From assembly GCA_963693315.1 (NCBI GenBank), contig OY856186.1, forward strand, positions 83,756,496-83,820,495: a stretch of DNA of 64,000 nucleotides, written 5' to 3'. Shown here piece by piece: positions 11,956 to 24,074 of the stretch (positions are counted from its first letter, which is position 1; every line of letters starts with the position of its first letter). This DNA is from Diogma glabrata. Taxonomy: Eukaryota > Arthropoda > Insecta > Diptera > Cylindrotomidae. Below the pieces are notes generated by a model that saw only the letters and a program-made list of their open reading frames with translations, did no database searches and was not told the DNA's origin. A program made the translations under genes and the position numbers.

Positions 11956-12049
11956 TTTCGTTTCTGATTTTTATTCTAATTAGATGAACTTGTATATAGG
12001 TTGCTATCATCATCAACTATATATTTGGCTACCGGCAACTTGCGGATAA

Positions 12050-13480
12050 TTTTTCGTAAAAATATAATCAAAAAAGGTTTTTACAAATTAATACTACTAA
12101 TAAGGCATCTGGGCCAGTTAGTATTCCTTCAATTATTCTTAAAACATTTGCTAAGAAATTAGCACCAATCGTCACTCAAATTTTCTATTTCTCATATAAG
12201 AAGGGCGTTTTTCACGAAATATGGCAAAATAGTTTATACAGCCAGTTCCAAAGATTAAAGTGCTAGAATGGATCTAAGAAATTACAGACCTATATCAATT
12301 TTGTCGGTTGGTGCTAAAATATTTGAGAAATACATTTATTATATACTTTATGAAAGACAATACGGTTCCGTAATGGAAGAGCGACGGGAGATTTATATTC
12401 TTTGTCACACATATCTGGACAAGTCGGTTGAAATAGAGGTGAGACTTTCTGTGCTGCTCTTGATATAGCCAAAGCATTCGATAAAGAATGGCACAACAAT
12501 CTTAAATGCTAATTGAGATGTTATCACTTAGACGAGCTTATACCTTATAGAGCTTTATATATAAGCTTAAATTTCAAGACAAAGCCGACAGTTTTTATCA
12601 GATATCTTTGCAACTAATGCAGAACTTCAAGGTTCCGCTCTTTCCCAAACTCTTTTCTTATCTATATTGACTTGCTGAATTGAACGAAAACTCAAGTTTG
12701 TAATATTTGTAGGTTATCAACACCTAATATCAAGTCTTAATGAGAACGGGTTAAAGTTTGATTCAAATGATCTTGAAGAGAAAGAATCTGCTAGACTTCT
12801 AGGAATTCAGATTGAAAATAATATGAAGTGGAGTTCTCATATTTATAGTTGAGAACGCTGTTCGAAAATTAGGATTTTTGGGTCGTTGTCGTAATGTTTT
12901 TGATAACGAACAGCGCATTTTAATATATAAGTCATTTATTTGTCCCTGCATTGCATATTGTTCTCACATATGGGGTGTAGCATACGTAAGTAGTTTGAAG
13001 TGTCTTAATTCTTTCAACAATTTATAATTCGATGGGCAATTCAAATCTTACTAACGAGCTTGATTCCTTGTAACATAATGAGATTTCGCTGATTTGACGG
13101 TATTTTACAAAAACACTATGGACGAACGGGCATCTGTACAGATCAAACCCATTTTACCGGAGCCTCCAAACTTTACACGTTACACCAGAAAATCAATAGC
13201 AGTCCACACTTTTACGGTTCGAGTGACAAGATGTAGAACTGTCGTTTTTCAAAGTGACGTTTTTTAACAGAGTATCGCATCTTATCAGCGGAATCTTTTC
13301 TAATAATTTTAATCTTTAAAACTTTAAAATTAGCATTCATAAAAAACTCCCAAAGAAAATTGAACAATACTCACAAACCTCAGTTCCCTAGTTAACATCG
13401 TATTTTTGGATATCCAGAGATGTAAATCTATAGTTTAATATGTTTAACACTCAACAATGCCTAAATTTAAAATTTAAAAA
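12050..13480 (+). pseudogene. Decayed CR1/L2-like LINE, RT and C-terminus
   Basis: Plus-strand fragments appear in several frames: a KASGPVSIPS-like motif at 12100, MDLRNYRPISILSV at 12268 (RT fingers), then a degenerate middle. At about 12850-13020 it reads KLGFLGRCRNVF, LIYKSFICPCIAYCSHIWG, the start of the conserved C-terminal region of RNase-H-lacking LINEs. The 3' tail (13345-13480) matches that of the nested copy at 52832-53358 ('aaagaaaattgaa', 'tagttaacat', 'atattcagag'-type words), which fixes the orientation and family. The YADD region is unreadable and there are many stops. Confidence 0.8.
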
Positions 13481-14035
13481 AAAACTGAAAAATGATCGGT
13501 TAGTGGGGAGTCCGCCCCCGGGACCCTTCTTCCCTTGTGTGCACCTCTGGTTCTTAATGTTTCTTATATGCTTAAATTTTCTTATTGTATCTTATTTTAT
13601 TCTTAGAACTACATATTCGTATTCTTCAACAAGTAATTTATTTACTTTTAAATTAATACAATTTTACTTTTTTATAGATAGTTTGTTTGTGATAAAATTA
13701 AATAACCATATACCTAGTTTTAATGGTATCAGATGTTTATAAATCATTTAACTTGTATATAATTACATCAATAAGCTGATTTATCTTAGGCCATAAATTA
13801 TAAATTTGACAGCAATTAGTATACAAAAATTGAAAGCGCAGTTAAATATTTAGACCAAAATAAAAACATCACGAAAACCATCATCTTTATAAAAAATAAA
13901 TGGAATCGTGATCGCAAATGCAGTTGAAGGAAATAAAAACGGAATGCAGTTTTTTTATTGTACAATTTAAAACCATACTTTCTCTTTAACTATTTTATTT
14001 TATTTACAAGTATATCTTTTTTTTTCTAATTTAAG
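13481..14035. other. AT-rich region before the secreted-peptide exon
   Basis: No gene recognised. A pyrimidine-rich tract at 14009-14033 ending 'ctaatttaag' is the acceptor for the next exon. The first exon, with the start codon of the peptide gene, should lie further upstream, but I cannot identify it with confidence. Confidence 0.5.
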
Positions 14036-14225
14036 GTATAAAATATTATTCTGCTTGTTAGTTACATCAACAATAACTTTAGCACAATTTAGTCATCCAG
14101 CTGTTATTGAAAATGCTGATTATGAAGAATTATTACCACCACAATTTAAAAATCCATTTTATCGTACACCACGTGTGCGAGAAGCTTTAGAAGCAAGTAG
14201 TTGGTTTGGACCTGGAGAAAATCCG
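14036..14225 (+). CDS. Secreted small protein or prohormone-like gene, internal exon
   Basis: After the acceptor 'ttttctaatttaag' the frame reads YKILFCLLVTSTITLA, a hydrophobic signal-peptide core ending in a typical small-residue cleavage context before QFSHPAVIENADYEELLPPQ. It continues NPFYRTPRVREALEASSWFG to PGENP, ending exactly at donor CCG|GTAAGC. The phase is preserved to the exon at 21270-21359. The predicted secreted product is about 76 residues, without cysteines and rich in charge. Composition, exon phase and the signal core argue for a real gene. I do not recognise the family: it resembles short conserved insect prohormone-like proteins, but that is an inference. The initiator exon was not found; a methionine inside the signal core (14055) is unlikely to be the true start. 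Confidence 0.75.
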
Positions 14226-15329
14226 GTAAGCATGTTTTTAGTAATTACTGTTATTCACTAAACAAATGTTAAGTAGAATATAAGATATTTTCTAAAAATT
14301 GACATGTAGACTGTTAAGACTGTTATGCTATGCGATTAGTTTCAATGTACCAGTTTAAAGAATCTAGAATCAAATATCATGCTAGACATCTTAAATTAAT
14401 ACAAACTTCATATTGGCTTTAGGCTAAGGCTATAAGTTAATTAATTATTTTGCATAGTTAATTAATTGCAATTTCAAACTCCTTGTTACAAGTTTTAATA
14501 TCAAAGTTGTTACAGGTTTGAATGTTATTCGTTCAAAGTGTCTTGTTCCAACTTTAAAATTCCGACATTTAAGGTTTAAGTTTTAAGCTCATTATTTTAA
14601 CTGCCAATCTAATATTTAAAAGTAGCATGTTCTTATTTTAAAGTTAGATACATGTTTGCAAAATCTGTGATTCTAATACCAATCTCCCAGCTTCCAACTA
14701 TCGAACATACTGGTATTCTGAGATCTGTTTACGATTTTAAGTTCAAACTTTAGCACGGAATATGTTTTAATTTTCTTTTTCAATTTATATGTCATTTGTA
14801 AATATTTGTCAATTATCTGAAACAATCTCCAACAATCTGACAATCACAAATATCCGAAATTAAAAAAGCATATGTTAACCCGTGATGAGTATCAACCGTA
14901 TGAAGTAACAGATTTACAACCACAATATTGAACTATTAACCCTTAAGATCCAATCATCAAGCGTATAATTGCAAGTTCTCAATTCTTTGGTTCAAAACTC
15001 TGGGTTTAATGTTATGAGCTCTAAATTTCTGAAATGCTAAGTTCCAAGCTTAAAGTTCCAAGTTTCCAATTAAAAGTTCCAAACTCCAAGTTGGAAGTTC
15101 GAAGTTCCAAGTTATCCAAGTTCCAAGTTACCAGTGATCCAAGTCCCAAGTTCCAATTTCCAAGTTCCAAGTTCCAAATTCCAAGTTCCAAGTTCCGAGT
15201 TCTAAGTTCCAAGTTTCAAGTTTCAAGTTCTAAGTTCCAATTTTCTAGTTCCAAGTTCTAATTCCAAGTTCCATGTTACAACCTCCAAGTTCCAGATTCT
15301 AAGTTCCAAGATACTGAGTTCCGAGTTTT

Positions 15330-18300
15330 AAGTTCACAGTTCCTAGTTCTATTTCTTAAGACCCAATATTCGATTTTCAAGTTCCAATTTCTAAGTTTGA
15401 AGTTGAAAGTTTCATTCAATTTGAAAGTTCCACTTTCAAGTTGATATTTCCAAGTGTCGTCTTATGTGTCGTTCCAAGTGTCGTCTTCTAGGTTCAAAGT
15501 TCTTTGTTCCAAGTTTTCTTCCATGCTTCTTCCAAGCTTCTAATTTTAAGAATTTTTTTCTAAGCTTCAGCTTACGAGTTCAAAATATTAAAATGCATTT
15601 TACATTATTATCTGCAATTTACAAGTTCAAATTGTCAATTATTACGACAAATAGTAACATCCACCAAACGTCAAGTTGCAAGTTATCAATTCGTTTCCCT
15701 AAGACTCTAAGTTTTTTGTTTGAAGTTCCAAGTTTTAAGCTCTGTAATTTTTATTCAAACACTCTTAAATTTTATGAGCTAAGTTCCCAGCTTCAAGTTC
15801 CATTTGGAAATTTATGTTCGTTTGGTTTCAATTTTTGTGTTTTAATATAGAAATTTTAAAATTCTAATTTCCATGCTGAAAAATCCTGAGGCTTGGATCC
15901 AACGTCTAGGTTACAAGTTAAAGGGTGTAAAATCCAAGCTACTTGTTGCATGTTTTCAAGTTCCATGCTCCAAGTTCTTTTCAAGCTCTTTTCCTAGTTC
16001 CAAGCTCCAATTTCCCCTTTTTTAGCTCCATGTTTCAAGTTCATAGTTGCAAGTTCCATGTTCCAAGTACAAAGTTCATAGTTAAAAGTTTCAGGATCCA
16101 GGTTCCAATTTCCAAGTTCCAAGTTTCAAGTTTCAACTGTCAAGTTTCAAGTTCCAAGTTCCAAGTTCCAAGGTCCAAGTTCTAAGTTCCATGTTACAAA
16201 TTCATAGTTCAAGATTCCAAGTTCCAAGTGGTTTCAAGTTCCAAGTTCCAAGTTCAAAGTTCCAAGTTCCAAGTTCCAAGTTCCAAGTTCCAAGGTCCAA
16301 GTTCCAAGTTCCAAGTTCCAAGTTCCAAGTTCCAAGTTCCAAGTTCCAAGTTCCAAGTTCCAAGTTCCAAGTTCCAAGTTCCAAGTTCCAAGTTCCAAGT
16401 TCCAAGTTCCAAGTTCCAAGTTCCAAGTTCCAAGTTCCAAGATCCAAGTTCCAAGTTCCAAGTTCCAAGTTCCAAGTTCCAAGTTCCAAGTTCCAAGTTC
16501 CAAGTTCCAAGTTCCAAGTTCCAAGTTCCAAGTTCCAAGTTCCAAGTTCCAAGTTCCAAGTTCCAAGCTCCAAGTATCAAGTTCCAAGTTCCAAGTTCCA
16601 AGTTCCAAGTTCCAAGTTCCAAGTTCCAAGTTCCAAGTTCCAAGTTCCAAGTTCCAAGTTCCAAGTTCCAAGTTCCATGTTCCAAGTTCCAAGTTCCAAG
16701 TTCCAAGTTTCAAGTTCCAAGTTCCAAGTTCCAAGTTCCAAGTTCCAAGTTTTAAGTTCCAAGTTCCAAGTTCGAGGTTTCAAGTTCCAAGTTCCAGGTT
16801 CCTTTTTCCAAGTTCCAAGTTCCAGATTCCAAGTTCCAAGTTCCGACTTCCAAGTTCCACGTTCCAATTTCCAAGTTTCAAGTTCCAAGTTACAAATTCA
16901 AAGTTCGAAGTTCCAAGTTGTTCCAAGTTCCAAGTTGTTTCAAGTTTCAAATTCCAAGTTATAAGTTTCAAGTTCCAAGTTTCAAGTTCCAAGTTTCAAC
17001 TTCCAAGTTACAAGTTCCAAGTTCCAAGTTCCAACTTCAAAGTTCAATGTTCCAGGATCTATTTTCCAATTTCCAAGTTCCATGTTTCAAGTTTCAAGTT
17101 TCATGTTTCAAGTTTCAAGTTTCAAGTTTCAAGTTTCAAATTTCATGCTTCAAGTATTAAGTTCCAAACTTCAAGTTCCAAGTTACAAATTCAAAGTTCC
17201 AAGTTCCAAGTGGTTTCAAGGTCCAAGTTCCATGTTCTAAGTTTCAAGTTCTAAGTTTTAAGTGTCAAGTTCCAAGCTCCAAGTTCAAAGTTCCTAGTTC
17301 CAATTTACAAGTTCCAAATTTCATGTTTCGAGTTTCAAGTTTTAGTTCCAAGTTACAAGTTGCAAGTTTAAGTTCCTAGTTTCAAGTTCCAATTTCCAAT
17401 TTGAAAGTTCCTCCAAGTTTCAGGTTCTTAGTACCAAAATACGGAGTGCCGATTTCCTATTTCTAAGTTCACAGTTCCTAGTTCTATCTTTTAAGATCCA
17501 AAATTCGATCTTCAAGCCCCAATTTCTAAGATCGATGTTAATCAATTCGTTTCCCAAACACTAAGTTTTCTGTTTGAAGTTTCAAGCTTCAAACTCTGTA
17601 CTATTTGTGCAAACACTCTAAGTTTTGTAAGCTAAGCTTCCAGTTTCAAGTTCCATTTTGAAATTTACGTTCGCTAGGTTTCAAGTTTTGTGCTTTATAA
17701 TAGAAATTTTAAAATTCTGATTTCCATGCTCAAAAATCCTGAGGCTTGGATCCAACAGGTTACAAGTTAAAGGTTCAAAAATCAAAGCTTCATATTTCAT
17801 GTTTTCAAGTTCTATGCTCCAAGTGCCTTTCAACTTCAAATAACTGGTTTCAAGTTCCAATTTACCATGTTTCTAGTTCCATGTTTCAAGTTTCAAGTTT
17901 CGAGTTCCAATTTCCAAGTTCCAGGTTCTAAGTCAAAAGTTTTAAGTTTCAAGATCCATGTTCTAAGTTCCAGGTGCCAAGTTCTAAGTTCCAAGTTCCA
18001 AGCTCAAAAGTTCCAAGTGCCATGTTCAAAGTGGTAATTTCCAAGTTGTAAATTACAAGTTCCATGTACCAAGTTTCAAGTTCTAAGTTCGAATTTCCAA
18101 GTTCCAAGTTCCAAGTTCCAAGTTCCAACTTCCAAGTTCCAAGTTCCAAGTTCCACGTTCCAAGTTGCAAGTTCCAAGTTCCAGGTTCCAAGTTCTAGAT
18201 TCCAAGTTCTAACCTTCATGTTCCATGTTCCAAGTTCGAGCTAAAAGTTCCTAGTTCCAGGTTTCAAGTTCCAAGTTTGAAGTTCCAAGTTTTAAGTTCC

Positions 18301-19200
18301 AAATGCCAAGCTCGAAGTTTCAATGTCTATAGGTTCCAAGTTCTAAATTCCAAGTTCTAATTTCCATGCTCTAAAATTCCAGGTTCCAAGTTCCTAAGTT
18401 CTAAGTTTGAAGTTCTTGGATTCAAGCATTAAGTTTAAAGCTTCGAATATCAAGCTTCAATTTCTTAGTTTTAAGATGAAGGTTCTTTAGCTTAGTTCAA
18501 GAAAGCTACAAGTTTTACGTTCCAAATTCAAAGTTCCTACTTCTATGTTTTGAGATCAAAGTTTCAAATATTAAGCTCCAGTTTTTGGGTTCAAGTTCCA
18601 AGTTAAAAGTTAGGCATAAGTTCTCTCGGTACAATTCCGTATCAGTTGTACTGACTTAAGTTTCAATCTTTTGAGATTGTATTCGATTTTTCCACACTTT
18701 AAAATCTATATTTCAAGTTTCTAGTTTCATGAACTTAGTTCCAAGCTTCAGCTTACGAGTTCAAAATATTAAAATGCATTTTGCAAGATTATCTGCAATT
18801 TTCAAGTTCAGGTTGTCATTTATAAATTCAAATCTGCAAGTTCAAAATAATAAAATTTCTAATGGCATTTTTATGTCTCATGATCAGGTGACATCCACCA
18901 GAGATTAAGATGAAAATTATCAATTCTTTTCCCAAAGACTTTAAGTTTCCTGTTTGAAGCCCCAAGTTACAAGCTCTGTACTATTTAATCAAACTCTATA
19001 AATTTTATGTGTTAAGTTCCCAGCTTCAAGTTCAATTTTGAAATTTACTTTCGCGGTTTCAATGTTTGTATTTTAAAATATTGATTTTAAAATTCTAGGT
19101 TCCAAGCTAAATAATCCTGAGTTTAGAAGCAACGTCTTAGTTCCAAATTGTAAGTTAAGGGTTCCAAATTCCAAGGTCCGTGTTTTATGTTTTCAAGTTA
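15330..19200 (+). repeat. Three diverged higher-order repeat segments inside the satellite
   Basis: Non-heptamer blocks recur in the same order: 'cacagttcctagttctat', then 'tcaattcgtttccc', 'caagctctgta', 'aattttgaaatttac', then 'aatcctgagg(c)tt'. The 'cctgag' landmark falls at about 15886, 17739 and 19109, giving spacings of roughly 1.85 and 1.37 kb. So the locus grew both by 7-bp slippage and by kilobase-scale tandem duplication. Confidence 0.8.
16237..16760 (+). repeat. Near-pure core of the AAGTTCC satellite (~72 units)
   Basis: The heptamer CAAGTTC repeats with only scattered substitutions (for example near 16294, 16441, 16568 and 16677). This is the youngest or most recently homogenised part of the array. 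Secondary short clean stretches lie at 18100-18140 and 19600-19630. Confidence 0.95.
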
Positions 19201-21269
19201 CATGCTCCAACTTCCTTTCAACTTTAAATAACTAGTTCTAAGTTCCAAGTGCTAAATTCCAATTTCCAAGTTCCTTGTTCCATGTTTCAAGTTCTGAGTT
19301 CAAAGTTTCAAGTTCCAAATGCCAAGGTTCTAATTCCAAGTTGCTAGTTTCAAGTTCTAAGTTCCAAGTTCCTAGTTTAAAGTTCCAGGTTCCAATTTCT
19401 AAGTTCCAAGTTCGAAGATCCAAATTATAAGTTCCAAGTTCCAAGGTTCAAGCTCCAAGTTCTAAGTTCCAAGTTCCAGATTCCAAGTTCAAGTTCCGAA
19501 TTCCAAGTTCCAAGTTCAAAGTTCCAAGTTTTAAGTTCCAAGTTCCAAGTTCTATTTTCCAAGTTCCAAGTTCCAAATTCCAATTTCCAAGTTCAAGCTC
19601 CAAGTTCCAAGTTCCAAGTTCCAAGTTCCAAAGTCCAAGTTACAAGTTCAAAGTTCCAAGTACCAAGCACCAAGTACCCAAAACAAATAACCAAATGTCA
19701 ACTGCCAAATTCCTTGTTTTAAGTTTTGAATTTCAAGTTTCCAATTCTAAGCTCCAATTTTTAAAATCCTAACTCCAAATTCCATGTTCCTAGTTCCAAG
19801 TTTCAAGTTCTATATTCCAAACTTCAAACTCCAAGTTGTAAGTTGCAATTATCGTGTGCCGTGTGCCAGGTTTCAGGTTGCGAGTTTTAAGTTCCAAGAT
19901 ATACGTTCTCAGTTTCAAGTTGCTGAGTTCCAAGTGCCGAATATCAAATTCGAAGCTCTAAATCCTTAGTTCTCCGTTGCCAGCTCCTAGTTCCAAATTC
20001 TAAGTTTCATATTTCAAATTTTAAAACCCAGTTATCCAATTTTTTAGTTCAGAAACTTGAAATTTGTTTCAAGCTGCAATTTATAAGCTTGTCTCAATCA
20101 ACTATATGTTTGTTGTTTTGAGTTCCAAAAATTTTTTCTATTTCTAAGTGCAAAACCATAAGTTTCAAATTCGAATGGCTCAAAGCTCCATTAACAAAAT
20201 ACGTAATTCAATAATTTTAGTTCCTGGATTCTTCTCTAACTTTAAATTCAAAGATCCGTGTCAAAGTTCAAAGTTTTTGTTTTAAGGCTGCAGAGTTCAA
20301 GTTTCCAGTTTTACGTTAAATTAAATTCTTCAACTTCTAAAAAATGACATGATTAATTTGAACTTTACCAAGCACACAAATATTATTTTCTAAAGTTTAA
20401 GTTTGATTTTTCAGGTTCCAAATTCCTAGTAACAAGTTCAAAATTTCAGATTCCAAGTTAGAAATTCTAAGTCCCAAGTTCCAAGTTTCAATTTTCAACC
20501 ATTAAGTTACAAGTGACGAGTTGCAAAAGCCATGTGTTCAGTTTTGGAGTTCGTAGCCTCGAGATTCAAACTGAACATTTCCAACTTTTCAAATATCGAG
20601 GGTCAAGTGTTTCAAGTGTAAACTTTCAAGGTTTATGTTAGAAATTAAAACTGTCAAGATCAAAGTTTAAAGTCCCCAGTCCGAAAGAAAAAGTTACAAA
20701 AAGCATGTTACAAGTTTCAAGATCCAACTTAAACGTTCGAAGATCCAAGGTCCTATCCTATAACCGTAAGTGCCAACATTTGGCGTTCTAAGTTTCGAGC
20801 TCTATTTTCCACATTTTTAAGTTTTAACCTTCATCTGCCTCTAATTTCCAAATTATAGGAACAAATCCCAAGTTTTTAGATCTTACTCCCAAGTTCCAAA
20901 CTGAACAATCCAAGATGCAAGGTCTAAATGCTAAATTTCACGGTGAATGTTTTAATTTCCCAAAGTTCTAAGATCATTCATTTCAAAAACTCTTAAGTTG
21001 CAATTTACTATTTTCGACAAGTTATTTATTGATTGCTCCCCTTCAGGAATGATTTTCCAGGTTTAAGGTTTTGTACGCAAAGTTTGACTTTCAAAATAAC
21101 AAATATTATATGAAATCTTGAAGTATAATTATTGTATTTAATTACTTATATTTAAACTTTACTGGAATCAAAAAGAAAGTCTCAGTCTCAAAGTTTTGTC
21201 TGTTTTGTTCAAAAACTCAAGCTCCAAGCTAATATTTTGATTAACACAATTAGTTTTATTTCATTTCAG

Positions 21270-21359
21270 GTGCATGACAGGGAAGCTGAGAAAATTCCAC
21301 GAAGAGAAATTTATTCAGTGCTAACTCATGCAGGACTAGTTCCGAGACGCTTTTTTTAA
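21270..21359 (+). CDS. Secreted small protein gene, last coding exon
   Basis: It joins in phase to the exon ending at 14225 and encodes VHDREAEKIPRREIYSVLTH, then AGLVPRRFF and a TAA stop. Two dibasic sites (PRR twice) could be convertase sites; if so, the peptide between them would be EIYSVLTHAGLVP. There is no C-terminal amidation glycine. The short length, the absence of stops and a perfect acceptor support this as real. AT-rich 3' UTR follows, with AATAAA-type signals at about 21520 and 21852. What receptor or process it serves cannot be read from sequence. Confidence 0.75.
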   Translation: MHDREAEKIPRREIYSVLTHAGLVPRRFF

Positions 21360-22849
21360 TTTTTCGTCTACTGTTGCACGCATTGCAACGAAGATTTAAA
21401 ATTCAACTAGATTATTTTTGTTTAATTATTAATTTCATAAAAATAATTAATTTGTATATATGATCACTTTAGTTGTATCTATTAGTATTAGCATAACTTA
21501 CCGTTCTATTAGCCATTAATAAAAAGAAGTAAATTCAATATTTGAAGTAAATTTAATGTTTATTTGTAAATTTATTAGAAATTCTTATATAATACTATAG
21601 CTAACAACAATTACAACCGTCAACAAGTAAAACAGCTTTTCTTTCTATAAACAATGAATCAAAACAAAATATTCGACTATTTAAAATTCGACCAATCATC
21701 TTTTACCAAGCCCTCTCCAAGTAAACAAACACAAAACCATGTGATTCAACAATCGAAACGATGTAATTGCGCATAGTCACGAAAAACGTCAACAAACTTG
21801 TAAATAGTCTGCATTTAGGTGAATTTTTCTATTATACTTTAAAGTTGTACAAATAAATTGTTTTCAGTTGAGTTGAAAGCTTTTATCAAATTAGACGAAG
21901 AACTTTGTTATCGTTAAAAAAAATGAAAATAAATTTTAATTAGATTATAATTATAAAACATAATTTTGTTGTTAAAAAAATAACAATAATATAATTATCA
22001 TAATAATATAATTTGTAAAACCAAAATTAAACAAACATATAAAAAACAAGATAAAAAAAAACAAAAAATCGATCGTGCTTTTTAACGTGTGTGTGGTATT
22101 TTTTTAGTGCTGTAACTTTTTTATTTGTATATAATTTTAATTACAATGATTTGTGAATTTTTCTTTACTCTACTTTTTGCCAAAAATGGAAATTAATTAG
22201 ATTTCAATGTTGTAAAGAAAAGTAAAATCATAAATAAAAATAAAAAAATCAATTTCTTATGATTGTGATAAACAAATGTGAGTGAAAAAGAAATATTTTT
22301 ACAATGTATTATGTAAATTATATTACTGCATAATTGTTATTATTAAATATTAGATGTAAATAACAAGTTTTAATAGAGTTTTACGATTTTAATAAAAAGT
22401 GGAAATTTATTTATACTATTAAGGTTCAAATCAGTAAAAGTCTTATAAGCAATAATGTGAGTGAATAAGTAAAATTATTTCATTATTAATTTAGGTTAAT
22501 CAATACAATTTTAAACTTTTACCGGTAATTTAACAATTGATGTACTTAACGTGTTGTATTTATGTTTTTAAAAACTTTTTAACTTCCTGTTTAACTTCAT
22601 AATATTTTAGACAGTTTTATAATATAACACTCAGTTTCCAAAAATTTATGGTATCATGTGGTTTTTTACTTTGGATTGGTGACCCTTGAACTAGATATTT
22701 TTAATTATGTAGGCTTGCAGATAACTGAAACACAATCAATATTACTGTTAATAAATTGATGTGCTAGAATTGATTGGAACCAGTTCCAAATGAAATAAAA
22801 ATGTTGGTTCGCCATCCCTTGCTGAAATACATTGAACTGGTTTGATACA
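21360..22849. other. 3' UTR and AT-rich intergenic DNA
   Basis: No open frame of note. The first few hundred bases are the likely 3' UTR of the peptide gene. The rest is A/T-rich with no recognised repeat. Confidence 0.55.
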
Positions 22850-23015
22850 AGCGGTGCTGCTTTACGATTCTTCTACTTAAAAAAAGCTCTAAATATATTG
22901 CTTATATTTGCAATGTTTGGGCTTCTGTACCGCAATCGAGCATCACCACCATTCCTACGCTCCTCACGTCAGCTCTCGATTGTGCGTAATCGATTGTGCT
23001 AAACAAAAAATTTTA
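22850..23015 (+). pseudogene. Possible short LINE C-terminal fragment
   Basis: One frame reads YICNVWASVPQSSITTIPTL at about 22900-22960. It resembles the Y-C-x-x-x-W-G-x-A-P segment found after the RT of RNase-H-lacking LINEs. Only about 25 residues support it. Confidence 0.3.
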
Positions 23016-23042
23016 ATTTCATAATAAGTTATAGTCAGGCAA

Positions 23043-23268
23043 TCTCCGAAAAATGTCAATTGCCCGGAATCTTGTAATTTTTTTTTTTAACTATGGGTGT
23101 TGGAAATTTGTTTTAGAACCCGAGGGTAACGCTATTGGGTTTTGCTATTGTCTAGTCCAGCCCAAACATACCAAAATGTCAGTTGACGGACTCGACAATA
23201 GCAGACACATTTTTTCGGATAAGCTTACCCTTGTGTTCTAAAACAAATTTCCATCACCCATTATTTTT
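23043..23268. mobile_element. Foldback element, copy 2 (truncated)
   Basis: It matches the central part of the copies at 5219 and 37090: 'tcttgtaattttttttttta', 'actatgggtgttggaaattt', 'tcgacaatagcagacacat' and 'gttctaaaacaaatttcca'. Both outer arms are missing. Confidence 0.85.
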
Positions 23269-23269
23269 T

Positions 23270-23990
23270 TTTTGGCGAGGCGACCATGTAGTCATAGCCT
23301 GACATGTAGACTGCTAAGTCCTTTATGCCATCCTCATCTTCAAGAGCTGAAGACCTTTTTGAAAAAAGTCAACAGCCTTGAATGGTCTGCTTTGCACAAA
23401 TCTTCTATCCTTAGATATTTTGATCCTAACCTGACGCTACGGAGCCCTGAGAGAGTCAAACATTCTCCCACAATGTGAGCGACTGTTTCATTCTCTTCAA
23501 GACAAAAGCGGCATGTTTGATCATTTTCTACTCTTTGCTAAATCATTAGATTTTTCGTTCCCGAGATTCCCATTATGCCCTGGGGTCCATATCAGTGATA
23601 TGTTGTTCTTGGGCCCGAGATTATACAAGGACCTAGAACATTCTTGCACTACTTTTGACCTAATAGTATAATTTCCCAGAGCAGCCTGGCTATCAGTAAA
23701 AATATTAATGATCTTGCCAGACCACTTAAGCTCCGTCGCTCGTATCGATGCTGCATTTATGGCGAATAACTCAACCTGAAAGACTCAACCTGTGCAGTAT
23801 TTGCCAAGTAGAAATTGCAGCCCTAGATCTTCATTACTGAAGCAAACCGCAACTCTTGCACCATTTTCAGTCCTTCAGTCCTTTAAGAACCTTAAGAGCC
23901 TCCATTCTTATAATTATATGCAAGGTAGGAAACCCTAATAAGACCTGCAGACTCGCTGTGGGCGTTATCCTGAAGACGTGATACATAAGC
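23270..23990 (-). pseudogene. LINE fragment with RNase H domain and C-terminal Zn motif
   Basis: On the minus strand the end of an RT (about 23960-23900) leads into QVELFAINAASIRATELKWS, IFTDSQAALGNYTI and SLIWTPGHNGNLGNEKSNDL: the E, D and H/N..D signatures of a LINE-type RNase H. A terminal cysteine motif, CRFCLEENETVAHIVGEC, follows in another frame at about 23515-23460. RNase H would remove RNA from the cDNA hybrid. Stops and a frame break near 23545 show that it is dead. An RNase H after the RT places this in the I/R1/LOA-like group, distinct from the neighbouring 2A element. Confidence 0.8.
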
Positions 23991-24074
23991 AAGCAAGAAA
24001 GCCGATAAAGAAAGCCGATTAATCGGTAATCGGTCAGTTTGCTTATCGGTGCAACCCTACAAAATACTACAGTT

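Larger units (their letters stand above)
14470..20900 (+). repeat. Degenerate (AAGTTCC)n heptanucleotide satellite
   Basis: Words of the form 'aagttcc', 'aagtttc' and 'aagttct' recur in 7-bp register for more than 5 kb. Because 7 is not a multiple of 3, one array encodes the 7-residue repeat KFQVPSS in all plus frames and WNLELGT in minus frames without stops; none of those frames is a gene. Similarity to the unit falls away from the core at about 16.2-16.8 kb toward both ends; isolated unit-like words persist as far as about 14.5 and 21.2 kb. Confidence 0.95.
14226..21269 (+). other. 7.0-kb intron of the secreted-peptide gene
   Basis: It is bounded by GTAAGC at 14226 and 'tttcatttcag' ending at 21269, with phase preserved across it. 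Nearly the whole intron is degenerate heptamer satellite (see the next entries); no other gene is inside it. Such a repeat could affect splicing or transcription, but nothing in the sequence shows that. Confidence 0.75.

Noticed and set aside
9199..11983. Matching frames in both inverted arms (KRWLLDAPI...)
   Set aside because: The arms are near-identical DNA, so matching frames do not show selection; the frames diverge where the arms do.
16191..16964. Long frames encoding KFQVPSS or WNLELGT repeats on both strands
   Set aside because: They arise from a 7-bp satellite that is stop-free in every frame; no start context, codon bias or domain supports a protein.
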